Source of the DNA: Kalmusia sp. IMI 367209
Taxonomy: Eukaryota; Ascomycota; Dothideomycetes; Pleosporales; Didymosphaeriaceae
Assembly: GCA_027946365.1 (NCBI GenBank)
Contig: JAPEUQ010000005.1
Location: forward strand, 744,001-808,000
Length of the DNA: 64,000 nucleotides
Reading direction: 5' to 3'
The notes beneath the pieces are model-generated. The model saw nothing but the letters and a program-made list of their open reading frames with translations. It ran no database searches and was not told the DNA's origin. Made by a program: the position numbers and the translations under genes. Of this stretch, positions 10,111 through 20,681 are shown one piece after another. Every line of letters starts with the position of its first letter. Within the stretch, counting starts at the first letter, position 1.

Positions 10111-12365
10111 CTTGAATGCGCCTGTTGCTACGATCGGCCTCTTGCAATCTTGCGGAACAGTCCTAGATAGCACACCGGGGTTGAGAGGCGCGAAAAAGCA
10201 GACGATGGGATCGCCGTGGTATCAGGTTGTGGAGGTTGAGGCGTATAGTTTTGCCTACTACAGACGTAGTCCTGAGGGGTGCACGTCGGAGAGCCCGCCA
10301 AGAGTACGTGCGCGGTCGGCGAAAGAGAGACAGAAGTCACGAATGCCGAAACAGACCCCGATTATGACGGCGTACGCAGATGGCAGAGGGGCGCTTTCGC
10401 TACAGATGTCGCGATGTGCGCGACGTGCTCTGCGCTGCCGACGAGCGGCAGATGCCTGGCTGAGATGCGACTGCGAAGTTTGTAGCCGTCACGTCGTAAC
10501 GAGGAGCGCGCGCGACTATGAGGGGTGCGAGGAGTTGTAGGAGAAGGGTGCCGGGCCGGGCGCTGGATAGTGTCGTGCGGTGTCGTCGCGCATCCGTCGA
10601 GCGGTGTTGGCGTTGGCAGCGATAGGCAGAGGCTGCAATCAATGGCGCGGCGTAGCACTATGTCAGGCACGTCGAGGGCGGCACTGCATGTGCGGGCGCG
10701 CAAAGTGCTGTGGCCTCTCGTGGCAGGGGGACGCGGCGGTCGTCGATGGGATGGCGGATGGGGTGAGCGATGCTGGGAGGTGCACCAAGCCTGAGCGACG
10801 CTGATCCGCCCGGCTAGCTTCTAACCCTCTCAGGGCTTTTCTCGGGGCCAGGACCGACTCGATTTGCGCGACAGAGCAGCACACTGAAGCACTTTGAGAA
10901 ATTAGGCCGCGCTGTACATGGGTAATTATATGCCTATGCGTATGCAGCAGCTTTTTCAGCCCCTGGGCGCCTTCACGGACTCCAGCGCTCTCGGTGATGA
11001 AGGCGATGAGTAAGTCACGTGGAAAAGGTCCGTGTGTGATCACGTGGCACTAGCTCGTGTCTGGTCTTTTCTTCAGTCTTCTGCAGCCCAACGCTCCTCC
11101 TCGCCCCGACAATCCTCTTCCGGGAATTTTCAAACTCGATCACTCACTGCCTAGACTTTCTACTCCACTGACACAGCTGCTCACAGCAGGTCTAGTTCAT
11201 AGTAAGTACGACAGATTTCCTGATCCCCCAATATTCCCTGGAATGATGCAATTTGGAATCTATCTTCTTTTCCCAACAGAGTCGACCTTGAAGAAATTTA
11301 TGCTGTTCCGGGCGCCTCTCGCAGGGCGCCTGCTACTTGCCAGTACTTTCGTCTGACCTCCAGACATGCTTCAAGCTTCTAACGATCTTTGCTGGGGACG
11401 TTGCTGACTGCTGAACAGATGCTTCTTCGATTCATGTGCACGTAAACGACGCAGACCAATCTCTTCGCCAGCCCTACCCACTATACAGTATAACGATGTC
11501 TCCATGAAGACTTCTTGTCGTGCACGCAACTCTAGACGTAATGATACTGGGACATCGCACGTTGAAGCCGGCAGTGTGATAATATACCTGCCTGTGTCGA
11601 TCGTGACACGGACTACCAGACTGCTGACCCACGCAGCTGGCTCTCAGACATTTTGTTCTAGGTCAGTCATTCAATTTTTCCTCCCTTCGTTCCCTTCCTC
11701 TGATGAAATCCACCATAATTCGCAGTTTCCACGCTAGCTGTTGTTGAACCCAAATCTAAACAGTCGATGAGCGTATAACCTTCCTTGGATGTCTGATCTT
11801 ATCCTCACATGCTTCTGATTGCTGCTTTCTCAGGTTAAGATTTATTGCTGACAGCATGAGCAGGCATTCGTATTTTCACTAGAGGTCTTCAAGTGTGTAA
11901 TTGTTGACAAAGGGCTCGGAGGACCTGAATGAGGGATAGGTGTATGCCGCTTGATAACTAGATACTTGTAATCAAACTATATGTTCGCTATGCTCTTCAC
12001 AACTCGTGCCCTCGAAGTTACGTGTCTTGCTAAATCTTCAACTGACTCAAGAGGGGATCGCATCCAAATCGCGCTTCAAGACGCAATATCAGGGCTTTTG
12101 AGTAGCTCAAGCCGGAGACACAAACGCTTGTCACCTGTTGGTGAAGGCACGTTCACAGGCTTATTGTGTGCATACGGTTCTCTGAGTTCTGATCGGCTTA
12201 GTCATTAGCCTAGGTGACGTCCCTAGCTCCAAGCTGCAGCTGCGCAGCCCACCTCAAGCTCTAGCACCACGACATCGTGCGGCCCACGAGTAACTCCACT
12301 ACGGCCACCTTCCCTTCACAGAGCACTACCGCATTCATCCAGCGTCGCTCGCTTGAAACGCCAAC
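10111..12365. other. divergent intergenic region between ptaB and the V-ATPase B gene
   Basis: These 2.25 kb hold the promoters and 5' leaders of two divergent genes. The part next to ptaB (10200-10800) is GC-rich; the part next to the ATPase gene is more AT-rich. Two copies of the octamer TCACGTGG stand 25 bp apart at 11015-11022 and 11040-11047. Frames of up to 142 codons here show no protein-like features. Confidence 0.55.
11015..11047. promoter_or_regulatory. pair of CACGTG E-boxes
   Basis: TCACGTGG occurs twice in the same orientation, at 11015-11022 and 11040-11047. CACGTG is bound by bHLH factors (Cbf1, Pho4 and SREBP types in fungi). Which of the flanking genes they serve, if either, is unknown. 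Confidence 0.35.
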
Positions 12366-14244
12366 ATGGCCGACGTCGACCCCCGCATGATGAAGGTATC
12401 CCCGCGGATACGATACAATACTATCGGCGGCGTGAACGGACCGTTGGTCATCCTCGAGAGTGTGCGTAATTTCGGAAGCTGAAGAAGAGATTGTTGAGGC
12501 TTATGGGTACGGTGGACAGGTCAAATTCCCTAAATACAACGAGATCGTGTCTTTGACACTGCCTGACGGTTCGGAGCGGTCTGGCCAGGTCTTGGAAGCT
12601 CGAGGTAAGGCATGTCCCATGTCTGGCGCGAAACATACTAATGTAGCCTTCAGGAAATCGAGCTGTCGTCCAGGTAGCTACGTCGAGCTTCTTCGTTCAT
12701 CGTCATCCTAATCGCTCCAGGTTTTCGAAGGCACATCTGGCATTGATGTCAAGAAGGTACATACGTCACCACCTACGAATGAAGGCGCATCTGACCAAAG
12801 CAGACGAAAGTCGAATTCACAGGCCACAGCTTGAAGCTTGGTGTGTCTGAAGACATGCTGGGTCGAATCTTCGATGGTTCAGGTAGAGCGATCGACAAGG
12901 GACCCAAGGTGCTTGCAGAGGACTATCTCGATATCAATGGCAGCCCCATCAACCCCTACTCCCGAGTAAGGTGACATGATGCGACCATAATACACAGTAG
13001 CTGATTTGACGCAGGTGTATCCTGAAGAAATGATTTCCACTGGCATCTCTGCTATCGATACGATGAACTCGATTGCCCGTGGTCAGAAGATCCCTATCTT
13101 CTCCGCCTCGGGTCTGCCTCATAACGAGATCGCTGCTCAAATTTGCAGACAAGCTGGCTTGGTCGGAAAGCCCACAAAGGATGTACACGATGGACATGAG
13201 GAGAATTTCTCTATTGTCTTCGGTGCTATGGGTGTCAACTTGGAGACAAGTCGCTTCTTCACTCGAGATTTCGAGGAGAACGGTAGTATGGAGCGTGTCA
13301 CGCTGTTTCTTAACTTGGCCAACGACCCGACGTAAGCATAGTACCCTCTGTTACGGACAATTTACTAACGGTTCATAGAATTGAGCGTATCATCACCCCT
13401 CGTCTTGCGCTGACAACGGCCGAGTACTACGCTTACCAGCTCGAGAAGCATGTTTTGGTCATTCTAACTGATTTGTCTTCGTACTGTGATGCGCTTCGTG
13501 AGGTCTCCGCCGCCCGAGAAGAAGTGCCAGGTCGTCGCGGTTACCCAGGTTACATGTACACAGATTTGTCGACTATCTATGAGCGCGCTGGACGTGTTGA
13601 GGGACGAAATGGCTCCATCACTCAGATTCCTATCTTGACTATGCCTAACGATGGTAGACGATCCTATACTCACTCAGTTCCACTAGAGCTAACCCATCAT
13701 AGATATCACGCATCCTATTCCCGATCTGACGGGCTACATTACTGAAGGCCAGATCTTCATCGACCGTCAGCTCGACAACAAGGGTATCTACCCACCGATC
13801 AACGTGCTCCCCTCTCTCTCTCGTCTCATGAAGTCCGCTATTGGCGAAGGCCGCACCCGAAAAGACCATGGCGACGTGTCTAACCAGCTCTACGCCAAAT
13901 ACGCTATCGGTCGTGATGCTGCCGCCATGAAGGCTGTCGTTGGTGAAGAAGCCCTATCCTCTGAAGATAAGCTCTCCCTCGAATTCCTCGACAAGTTCGA
14001 ACGCACCTTCATCGCACAATCCGCCTACGAATCCCGCTCTATCTATGAATCGCTAGACCTCGCCTGGTCGCTACTCCGCATCTATCCCAAGGAGCTACTG
14101 AATCGTATCCCGGCTAAGGTTCTTGACCAGTTCTATGCCAGGAGTCGTGAACGGGAGGGCGAGAGGAAGAAGAAGGGGAGCAAGGATACGAGGGATAACT
14201 CAGGGGAGCAGCAGCAAGACGGGGAGAATTTGATTGATGTTTAG
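12366..14244 (+). CDS. vma2: V-type H+-ATPase subunit B (non-catalytic, V1 sector)
   Basis: This subunit forms, with subunit A, the ATP-binding hexamer of the vacuolar proton pump. Eight exons give 510 residues (yeast Vma2 has 517): 12366-12461, 12520-12604, 12654-12673, 12721-12756, 12804-12965, 13015-13331, 13379-13653 and 13703-14244. Recognisable blocks in order: [132 protein letters not shown] and [18 protein letters not shown]. The intron-rich 5' half with exons of 20 and 36 nt contrasts with one long last exon. The start ATG lies in CCAACATGG. The Glu/Lys/Gln-rich C-terminus is variable in the family. Confidence 0.97.
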
Positions 14245-15074
14245 ATGGCAGAGAGCGGCATCGGACGTACGTTAAGGTTGACTGCCAAGGTTGATAGACC
14301 ATGATAGCGATAGGGGTATGTGGCTGTGTTCTGAGTGTACCGAGTATATAGCAACATTCAAATATTCGATTGATTCACTAAGTCTTATGATTCACCGGGT
14401 CTTCATGCGGATTTGAATGCCATATTTTTGTATGGAAGCATAACGGAAGATTGGTCATTACATAGTAGAGCAGCTACTAGTATATACAAATTGCGGGCTA
14501 AACGCACAAATCAAACATGTAAACATGAATCTGGCTAACAAAGGTGCGGGAAGCATGAACCTGATTGTCTGACATTGGCCCATGCCCCGATAGTACCTCC
14601 GAGCTGTGCATGCATATAGTTAGAGGGTACAATTGGGTACTATTCGACTTTTGAACTACGTAACCTGGTTCAACTTCGCCGCAGAATACATCCTCGAACT
14701 TTCGTCCTGGTACTGTATGTTTCATAGGGGAATGAGATGAGTTCAGCTTAAGTCGAGGTGATGAAGTACCATGTGACATGTAAAGGTACCTCTACCGAGT
14801 GTATTGTAGCAGCTGAGCATCATCAGGCTAGCGATTTTGGACGCAAAGAGGTATCTGAGCAAGACGGTGCAGAAAGTAGTGTAAATATATAATCCTTGTC
14901 CATGCTGTCAAAAAAAAGTGTCGTACAAAAGAAGTCGTGAGCAACATCAGCCAAGTATACCCTGATAACACAACCTTGTATCATCGTTTACCATAAAAAT
15001 GTTTCCCAGGATATGAGAAACAAAGGCGTAGATTTTGAAATTTGAGCACAAACCACTATATAGTTATTGTTGAT
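14245..15074. other. convergent intergenic region
   Basis: An AT-rich 830 bp between the 3' ends of the V-ATPase B gene and the kinase gene. It contains short homopolymer runs (for example A8 near 14911) and no supportable gene. Confidence 0.6.
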
Positions 15075-17070
15075 TTACGAAGCTTGAGGAGGATTGCCTG
15101 GAGAGCTAGAATCTCCCGGCTTTATTTGGGGAGTAGCTGGAACCCACTCGTTCAGTGGGGGTCCATAGTCCCAGGAGGATGATAGATCTGAATGAATAAC
15201 ACCAAGCGAGTCGGAATCGTCCACATTTGGTCTTTTTATATAGGAAAAGTCTATAGCACCAGAAGGAGGTGCATCTGGGAAAAGCTTGAAGTCGTCTTCG
15301 TGCAGCTTGGGTGGGCCTTGGTAAACGACGTAGGGCTCCGGAGCTTTGTTGCAGCAAGTTCTTGGGGTGAATTCCCAAAACATAGGACTGATATTAAAGA
15401 AGCAGTATACGACTCGAGTTGCCGTAGGACGTGATACTGGATCTTTGGACACCATCAACAAGATGGTGTTGCTAAAGAACAAAGGATTGCAGGGCAGATG
15501 CCATAAAGTCTCCAACATCCAAATACGAACCTTATCTAGGTTCTTGTGGAAAGATTCATCGTTATTTTCATTGCGACGAAACTCTGCAAAATCGTGCAGA
15601 CTTCTCTCAGCAATGACAGTCAACATCTCCATGTAAACACAGCCGAGAGAAAAGATGTCAGAAGATCGCCCACGCGCTTCATACTCATACACCTCGGGTG
15701 CACAGTATTTTGGAGTGAGTGACGTCGGACCATCTGTCTGGCTATGGTCTTGATTAGCAAATGATCGTGATAAGCCAAAGTCTGAAAGGTAGATTCGCCA
15801 AGGTATCCCATCGGAGCTTTTAAGTCGTCTGACAAGGATGTTTTGGGGCTTAATGTCCATGTGTTTTGTGGACTGATTATGCACGCACTCCACCGCAGAA
15901 GCGAGGCAATGAAATGCGGAGCATAAGAACCGTTTTCGAGCGTGATACTCTTCTATACGCAACATGTCTGCCTTCAAGTCTTCTGTGTCTTCGAGAAATG
16001 TTCCAAGATGGCAATCGGCCGCGGGGTACATCAGGAGCGAGAAGTCGCGTCCTTGCAGATACGATCCTACCAATTGGACAATGTGAAAATGACGTAAGTT
16101 CTGTAAGTGGGACACTTCTTGAAGAACGTTGTTTCGGCTCCAGCTACCCTTGCATCTCATTGTTTTTCTGGCCAGTGCGACTCGACGACAGCGCACCATC
16201 TCCACGCGTGCTGTTGCTGAGGCGCCGAGATGCGAGATGAATTCGAGGGGCACTTTATCTTTGGGTTGAAAAACGACATGCTGTCCCTTGCCAGACCAGT
16301 TGAGCTCCTTGTCAAAAGGTTGGATGAGATTCCTCACTTCTAACTCGGCCTGGTATTCATTCCCTAGCTTTTCGAATGGCCCTAGCGATGTATAGTTAGG
16401 CAACTCATCCACCTCCATAATCGTTTCGAATTTCAATGGACCGTCCATCAGGCAGGCTGGGCTGTTGAAAGCAGAGTGAGCTGTTATGAATGATGCTGGA
16501 CTACTCGCAGTCATGAACGAAGCCGGCGAACTGAAAGTCGAGAAGGGGGAGAATCCGACACTTTGGAGCCTAGCATCTGGAATCGGAGGTATCTGATTTG
16601 AGTGTATATTCTCAGCATTTGCTCCATGAATGAAAGCAGATTCGAGTTGGCGATTCCTTGGTGATGTGACCTTACGAACGTCAGGGCAGTTGCTCACCAG
16701 CTAGCGGTGGAATACTCACGAGAGAATCACTCTTAGCTGACACCGGTGCAGGGATCCCAGGCTGAGGCGGATCGTCATGTGGTGTCGACTGTGGGTCTTT
16801 TATTTGCTGATGAGACGGAGAGGTACTGCGCTGCGAATTTACTGTCAAACTAGTATCCTCATCTCCTGAGCCTAGGAATGGCACTACGTTCCAAGGGTGA
16901 TCCAGGGGTGGGTAGAAGGCCGCTACGCGCGAGTCACCGAGCAACAAAGTCATAGCAAATTCCGAGTCCACAGCTTCTGCCTGCCTAGCATTATCATCTC
17001 CTTCAGTGGAATCGGCGCTCCAGTCCATATCTGAAGGTTCAAGTTGACTGGTATTCATGTGATCAACCAT
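15075..17070 (-). CDS. eukaryotic-type protein kinase with HMD catalytic loop
   Basis: Two exons, 17070-16720 and 16670-15075, joined at a phase-0 GTGAGT donor, give 648 residues. The first ~260 residues look disordered and include a tandem SPASFMTA / SPASFITA repeat. The kinase domain follows: a degenerate glycine loop (HLGASATARVE), VALARK with the ATP-anchoring Lys at 286, HMDIKPQN at 387-394 where most kinases have HRD, DFG at 414-416 and CAPE at 440-443. All catalytic residues (Lys, Asp in HMD, Asn, Asp in DFG) are kept, so activity is likely; the missing Arg is the residue that normally contacts a phosphorylated activation loop, which points to activation without loop phosphorylation. 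It resembles the expanded Ser/Thr kinases of Pezizomycotina; the pathway is unknown. Confidence 0.85.
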
Positions 17071-17635
17071 TGTCTGGAGGTACTCGCAGTACAGTTGCCT
17101 AATTTCAGTATTAGGTTCCGTACATCGAGTTCGCCAAGAATAGATAATATTGGTAGAAGCGATAGGCCTGAGAGACGTATACTAAGGTAACTGCAAGTGA
17201 CGTGCCGCTGAAAAGTAGTTTTTCCCATAAGCAAAATCTGCTGACCTATGAAGCGATGTTATTAGAGAGTGAATTGTTGAGATGATAAGCTACGTCAGGG
17301 CTGAAGTTGGCGTTGCGGCTGTGCCAGCCTCACTCGCATATTCCACTCCTTGCAACACGTGATCATCAAGCGGACCAATTACATCACTGCGGCACCCAAA
17401 TACTCCATCTCACTTGCTATTTGAACTTGATATCTGATCATTGTATTGAGAAGATTCTTTCTATCTCTACTGTGCTTGCTGTATTTCCAGCAGTGCTAGG
17501 TACGAAAACGTGATATCAGCAATGGACGGGACCGCAGTCTGGCAAAGCAATACCTTAATGGGCGAAGCGGAAGTCAAGTCTATAGCAACATTAGTACACA
17601 ATCACTATGATCTCCTAGATAGAAGAAGTGTTGAC
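17071..17635. other. intergenic region
   Basis: 565 bp holding the kinase promoter and the 3' flank of the permease gene. I see no gene or clear site. Confidence 0.6.
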
Positions 17636-19675
17636 CTACCGCTTGTTCCCTTTGTCCGTCGTAGTTTCTAAATAAGTCTCTTTCTCCTCCCTCCTCATGT
17701 TATTCCAGACCTTCTCTCTCTTGTTGTTGACCCAAACGTAATACAATTTCGCCCCGATAAACAAGAAGAAGTTGTATACCGTAATTCCAATGAGTACCTT
17801 GTTACCTCGCCTGTATAGCGGCTTGTCGTCATCACGGTAAACATTCTGACTGATCATGCTGGATGCTTGGACACACATGTTATACATTGCGGATGCGACG
17901 GTGCGGGTGCGTACTGTGCCGGCGTTGCGAGAGGTGATGGCGACGAGAATAGCGTGGACGTACGGATGGCCAACCATGAGGGTGGCGATAGCCCAGCGTG
18001 ACCAAGGCGAGGCACCCTTGCCGAGGAACTCGAGCGCAATCAGCAGTGGAAAGACCCATATCTGGGAGCATAGGCCGATGAGAAAGCGTTGGTTGAATCG
18101 CTCGGAAAGCCACGTCCAGAACAAAAGTTGTATGATGAAGAGAACGTAAGCGGGAATCTAGTGACGTCTGGTCAGCTGAGAGCAACAAATTTCTACTATG
18201 CGTATCATGTGCTCTGTACCAATGTACTACACGGCTCATAATCCTTAATGTAGTGATGTAAATTGTGGGTGAACATACGGTCAGGAGATTGGTCTCGAAA
18301 GTATCGAAACCAAGCGACTTGAGGTTGAGCGTGAGGTACGAAGTCATAGGTTGTGTAGGCATCAACCAGGTAAGACCAAGTAGATAGATTGGCCACATAT
18401 GGTAGTCCTTCAGACATTCCCAGAACATCTTCGGAGATAAAGCTTGCCTATTGTGCATGTCTCCTTTGGACGGGTCGTCGCGAAGGATACGATTAACCAC
18501 TGCATCAAGTCAGCCAGCTGCTCACAGCATACCTTTTCAATCGCCTACTGATTTTTTCTTCCCGTTCGTTGAACCACCCATTCTTGCCGCGAAATTTACT
18601 CGCTGTCTGGGTTGGGGACGGGGGAAGGTAGAAGTAGGAGATAATGCCAATGAGGCCAGTCAACATCCCCTCAAGCGCGAAGAGCCATCGCTGATTCGAA
18701 GTCAGTACTCCTCACTGAGTGAAGTCAAACAGCGCTCACCCATCCTGCCATGCCGTTGTGACCTCGCATTCTGAGAATACCGAAAGCGAAGAAGGCAGAG
18801 ATAATCTGCGTGGACTGGTACGATACCCAGAACCAGCTCAGTCGTGCAGGCAGCTCCAGACCTGTATAGAAATACGAAAGGTAGAGGATGTTGTCCGGCT
18901 GTGGTATTTAGTAAGTGCATGAAATGGTTGTCGAAGGCGGTGTTCTTACGATGAACCCTCCTTCAATGAGACCCAGAAGGGCGCGGCACGCAAAGAACGA
19001 TTTGCGGCCGCTCAAGAAAGCTTGCATACTGGCGACAAGACTCCAAGACACCCTACCAAGCTGTCAATTGAAAGCTTCTTTATAGATAAGCATGCTCACA
19101 TCTGGATTGCTGTTGAAAGCAAGTCAGCGACAGGCAAAGACGGTCTGGATGCAACTTACGGATCCAATTATCTGGGCCGAGCTTCTTGCTGATAAGCTGT
19201 GAAGGAAGCTCAGCAGCTAGGAAAGAGCCAAGAAAGATGGTCTGGCCGTAGTTGTAGTCATTTGTGTTCATCTTCAGATCAGATAGAAAGTTATCCGACA
19301 AGGCTTGACTGATATTGCCTCGATCTAGTTGTAGTGCAAAAAACATGAGGCAAACCCAGGTACATATTTTCTTGTCAATCTAAACTCTACGTCAATGGTT
19401 TTAGTTCCAGGACTGTGGTAAACTTCCAATCTCACCTTCCTAACAACTTTTCGCTCTTCTTCTGGCTCCCACTCGAAGTCGGGATCGTAGCGGTGGTGAC
19501 CCTCATACCTATCAATCGGTTTGTAAAGTCCAGCCTTGAGGCCAGTAGCATCGAATGTAGCACCCGTGTTGTGAAGTTCCGTCTCACTGGCACTGGCACT
19601 GCTGTCCAGATCAGACTTGGCAATGTCGGGTACCACCGCGATGGGTGGTGCCGCAGTTAGAGGCGATTTGGTCAT
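17636..19675 (-). CDS. MFS anion:cation symporter of the Dal5 (allantoate permease) family
   Basis: This plasma-membrane transporter imports small organic anions by proton symport. Eight exons give 538 residues: 19675-19436, 19379-19160, 19109-19100 (only 10 nt), 19052-18950, 18898-18740, 18690-18549, 18499-18279 and 18157-17636. Family marks: after an ~85-residue cytosolic N-terminus, MFFALQLDRGNISQALSDNF, SQLISKKLGPDNWIPIQMVS, SLVASMQAFLSGRKSF, RALLGLIEGGFIPD, KNGWFNEREEKIMVNRILRD, FETNLLTIPAYVLFII and LSERFNQRFL. Dal5 relatives take up allantoate, nicotinate, pantothenate, biotin precursors or sulfonates; sequence alone does not fix the substrate. The divergent neighbour is a TauD-type dioxygenase, so a sulfonate such as taurine is a reasonable guess. 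Confidence 0.9.
19100..19109 (-). other. 10 nt micro-exon of the Dal5-type permease
   Basis: The exon CAATCCAGAT (minus strand) has an intron of 50 nt on its 5' side (19110-19159, donor GTAAGT, acceptor CAACAG) and one of 47 nt on its 3' side (19053-19099, donor GTGAGC, acceptor GGTAG). Including it gives NWI-PIQM-VSWSLVAS, the expected loop and next membrane helix of the family. Leaving it out shifts the frame. Confidence 0.8.
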
Positions 19676-20681
19676 GCTGATCCAACTTCTTGGGAATGTG
19701 CAGCGCTCGTAGTCAATACTGTTCTAAGCGGCTGCGGAACTTATATACGAACCGCCTTGCAGCCGACGCATGCACCGGAGAAAGATCTTTCGATCCCATC
19801 AACCAGCTAGTGGGGTGCGCCCGTACAGCTGGGGGCGCATGGCGTAACATTGTTTCAAGCAACATGGCAAGGCTTGATTCAGGAGACCAGCCACCGGTGA
19901 TATCACCTCGAAGTCGCACAGGCTTTCGCCGTTCCAAGCCGACAGATTTATTTTTCGAAACCACCACTATACCGAAGAGGCTGCAATATCCCTGAAGCAC
20001 GCAAAAAAGGAGGCTGATGATGCTTAGGATGGAGCGGGTCGACGCCGCGGAATCTTTGCTGGTCTGTTGTGGTAGGTTGATAGGGGATTGCGTGATTGGC
20101 CCTGGGATAAACGACATGAAGCACGACACAATCCCCGCCGAGCTTCCACGACGGGTGGGGAGATAAGGCCAGGATGATGGTGCAACACCACAAGTCATCT
20201 CTGCAACTGGTGGGAACACCCCTGGCGGAATGAGGGGCGCGCGGATGTGCCTGGGGTCGCAACAAGGTCGCCACTTGGGAGCTTTATCTCCACCAGCACC
20301 GCATGATACAATTTATGCATCTCTGATGCCATCGAGAGGCCCTTTAATTGACCCGTGTCCTTTGCCGACCCCGCGGGTGGCAATGCTATAGAGGGCTGTC
20401 TGTTTTTGCGATGTCGCTCTCGCTACCTACGAAATGCCTGGCTTGGCCTGATCGTTGACGCAGCTACCGACAGTCGGATGCGAATCGAATCAGATCACAA
20501 AGAGGGGTCGCTCGAGCTAGCGATTATTCGTAGTGCCGCTATTTCCGATGAAAGAGACGTAGCTATTTGCAGTAGTGCGTGGTAAGTGGATTCATAACCG
20601 TATATAATGCAACGCATCCTCTGCGGTGGAGCGAAAGAGTAAGGTCGAGCTATTCGTCATACCACACTCGTAATCTATACC
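19676..20681. promoter_or_regulatory. divergent promoter of the permease/dioxygenase pair
   Basis: About 1 kb between the two start codons. It contains a perfect 12 bp palindrome GGTGATATCACC at 19896-19907, whose core TGATATCA fits the core of the CYS3/MetR sulfur-regulator site (ATGRYRYCAT), and two nine-of-ten matches to that site, ATGATACAAT at 20303-20312 and CTGATGCCAT at 20323-20332. Regulation by sulfur limitation is inferred, not shown. Confidence 0.45.
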
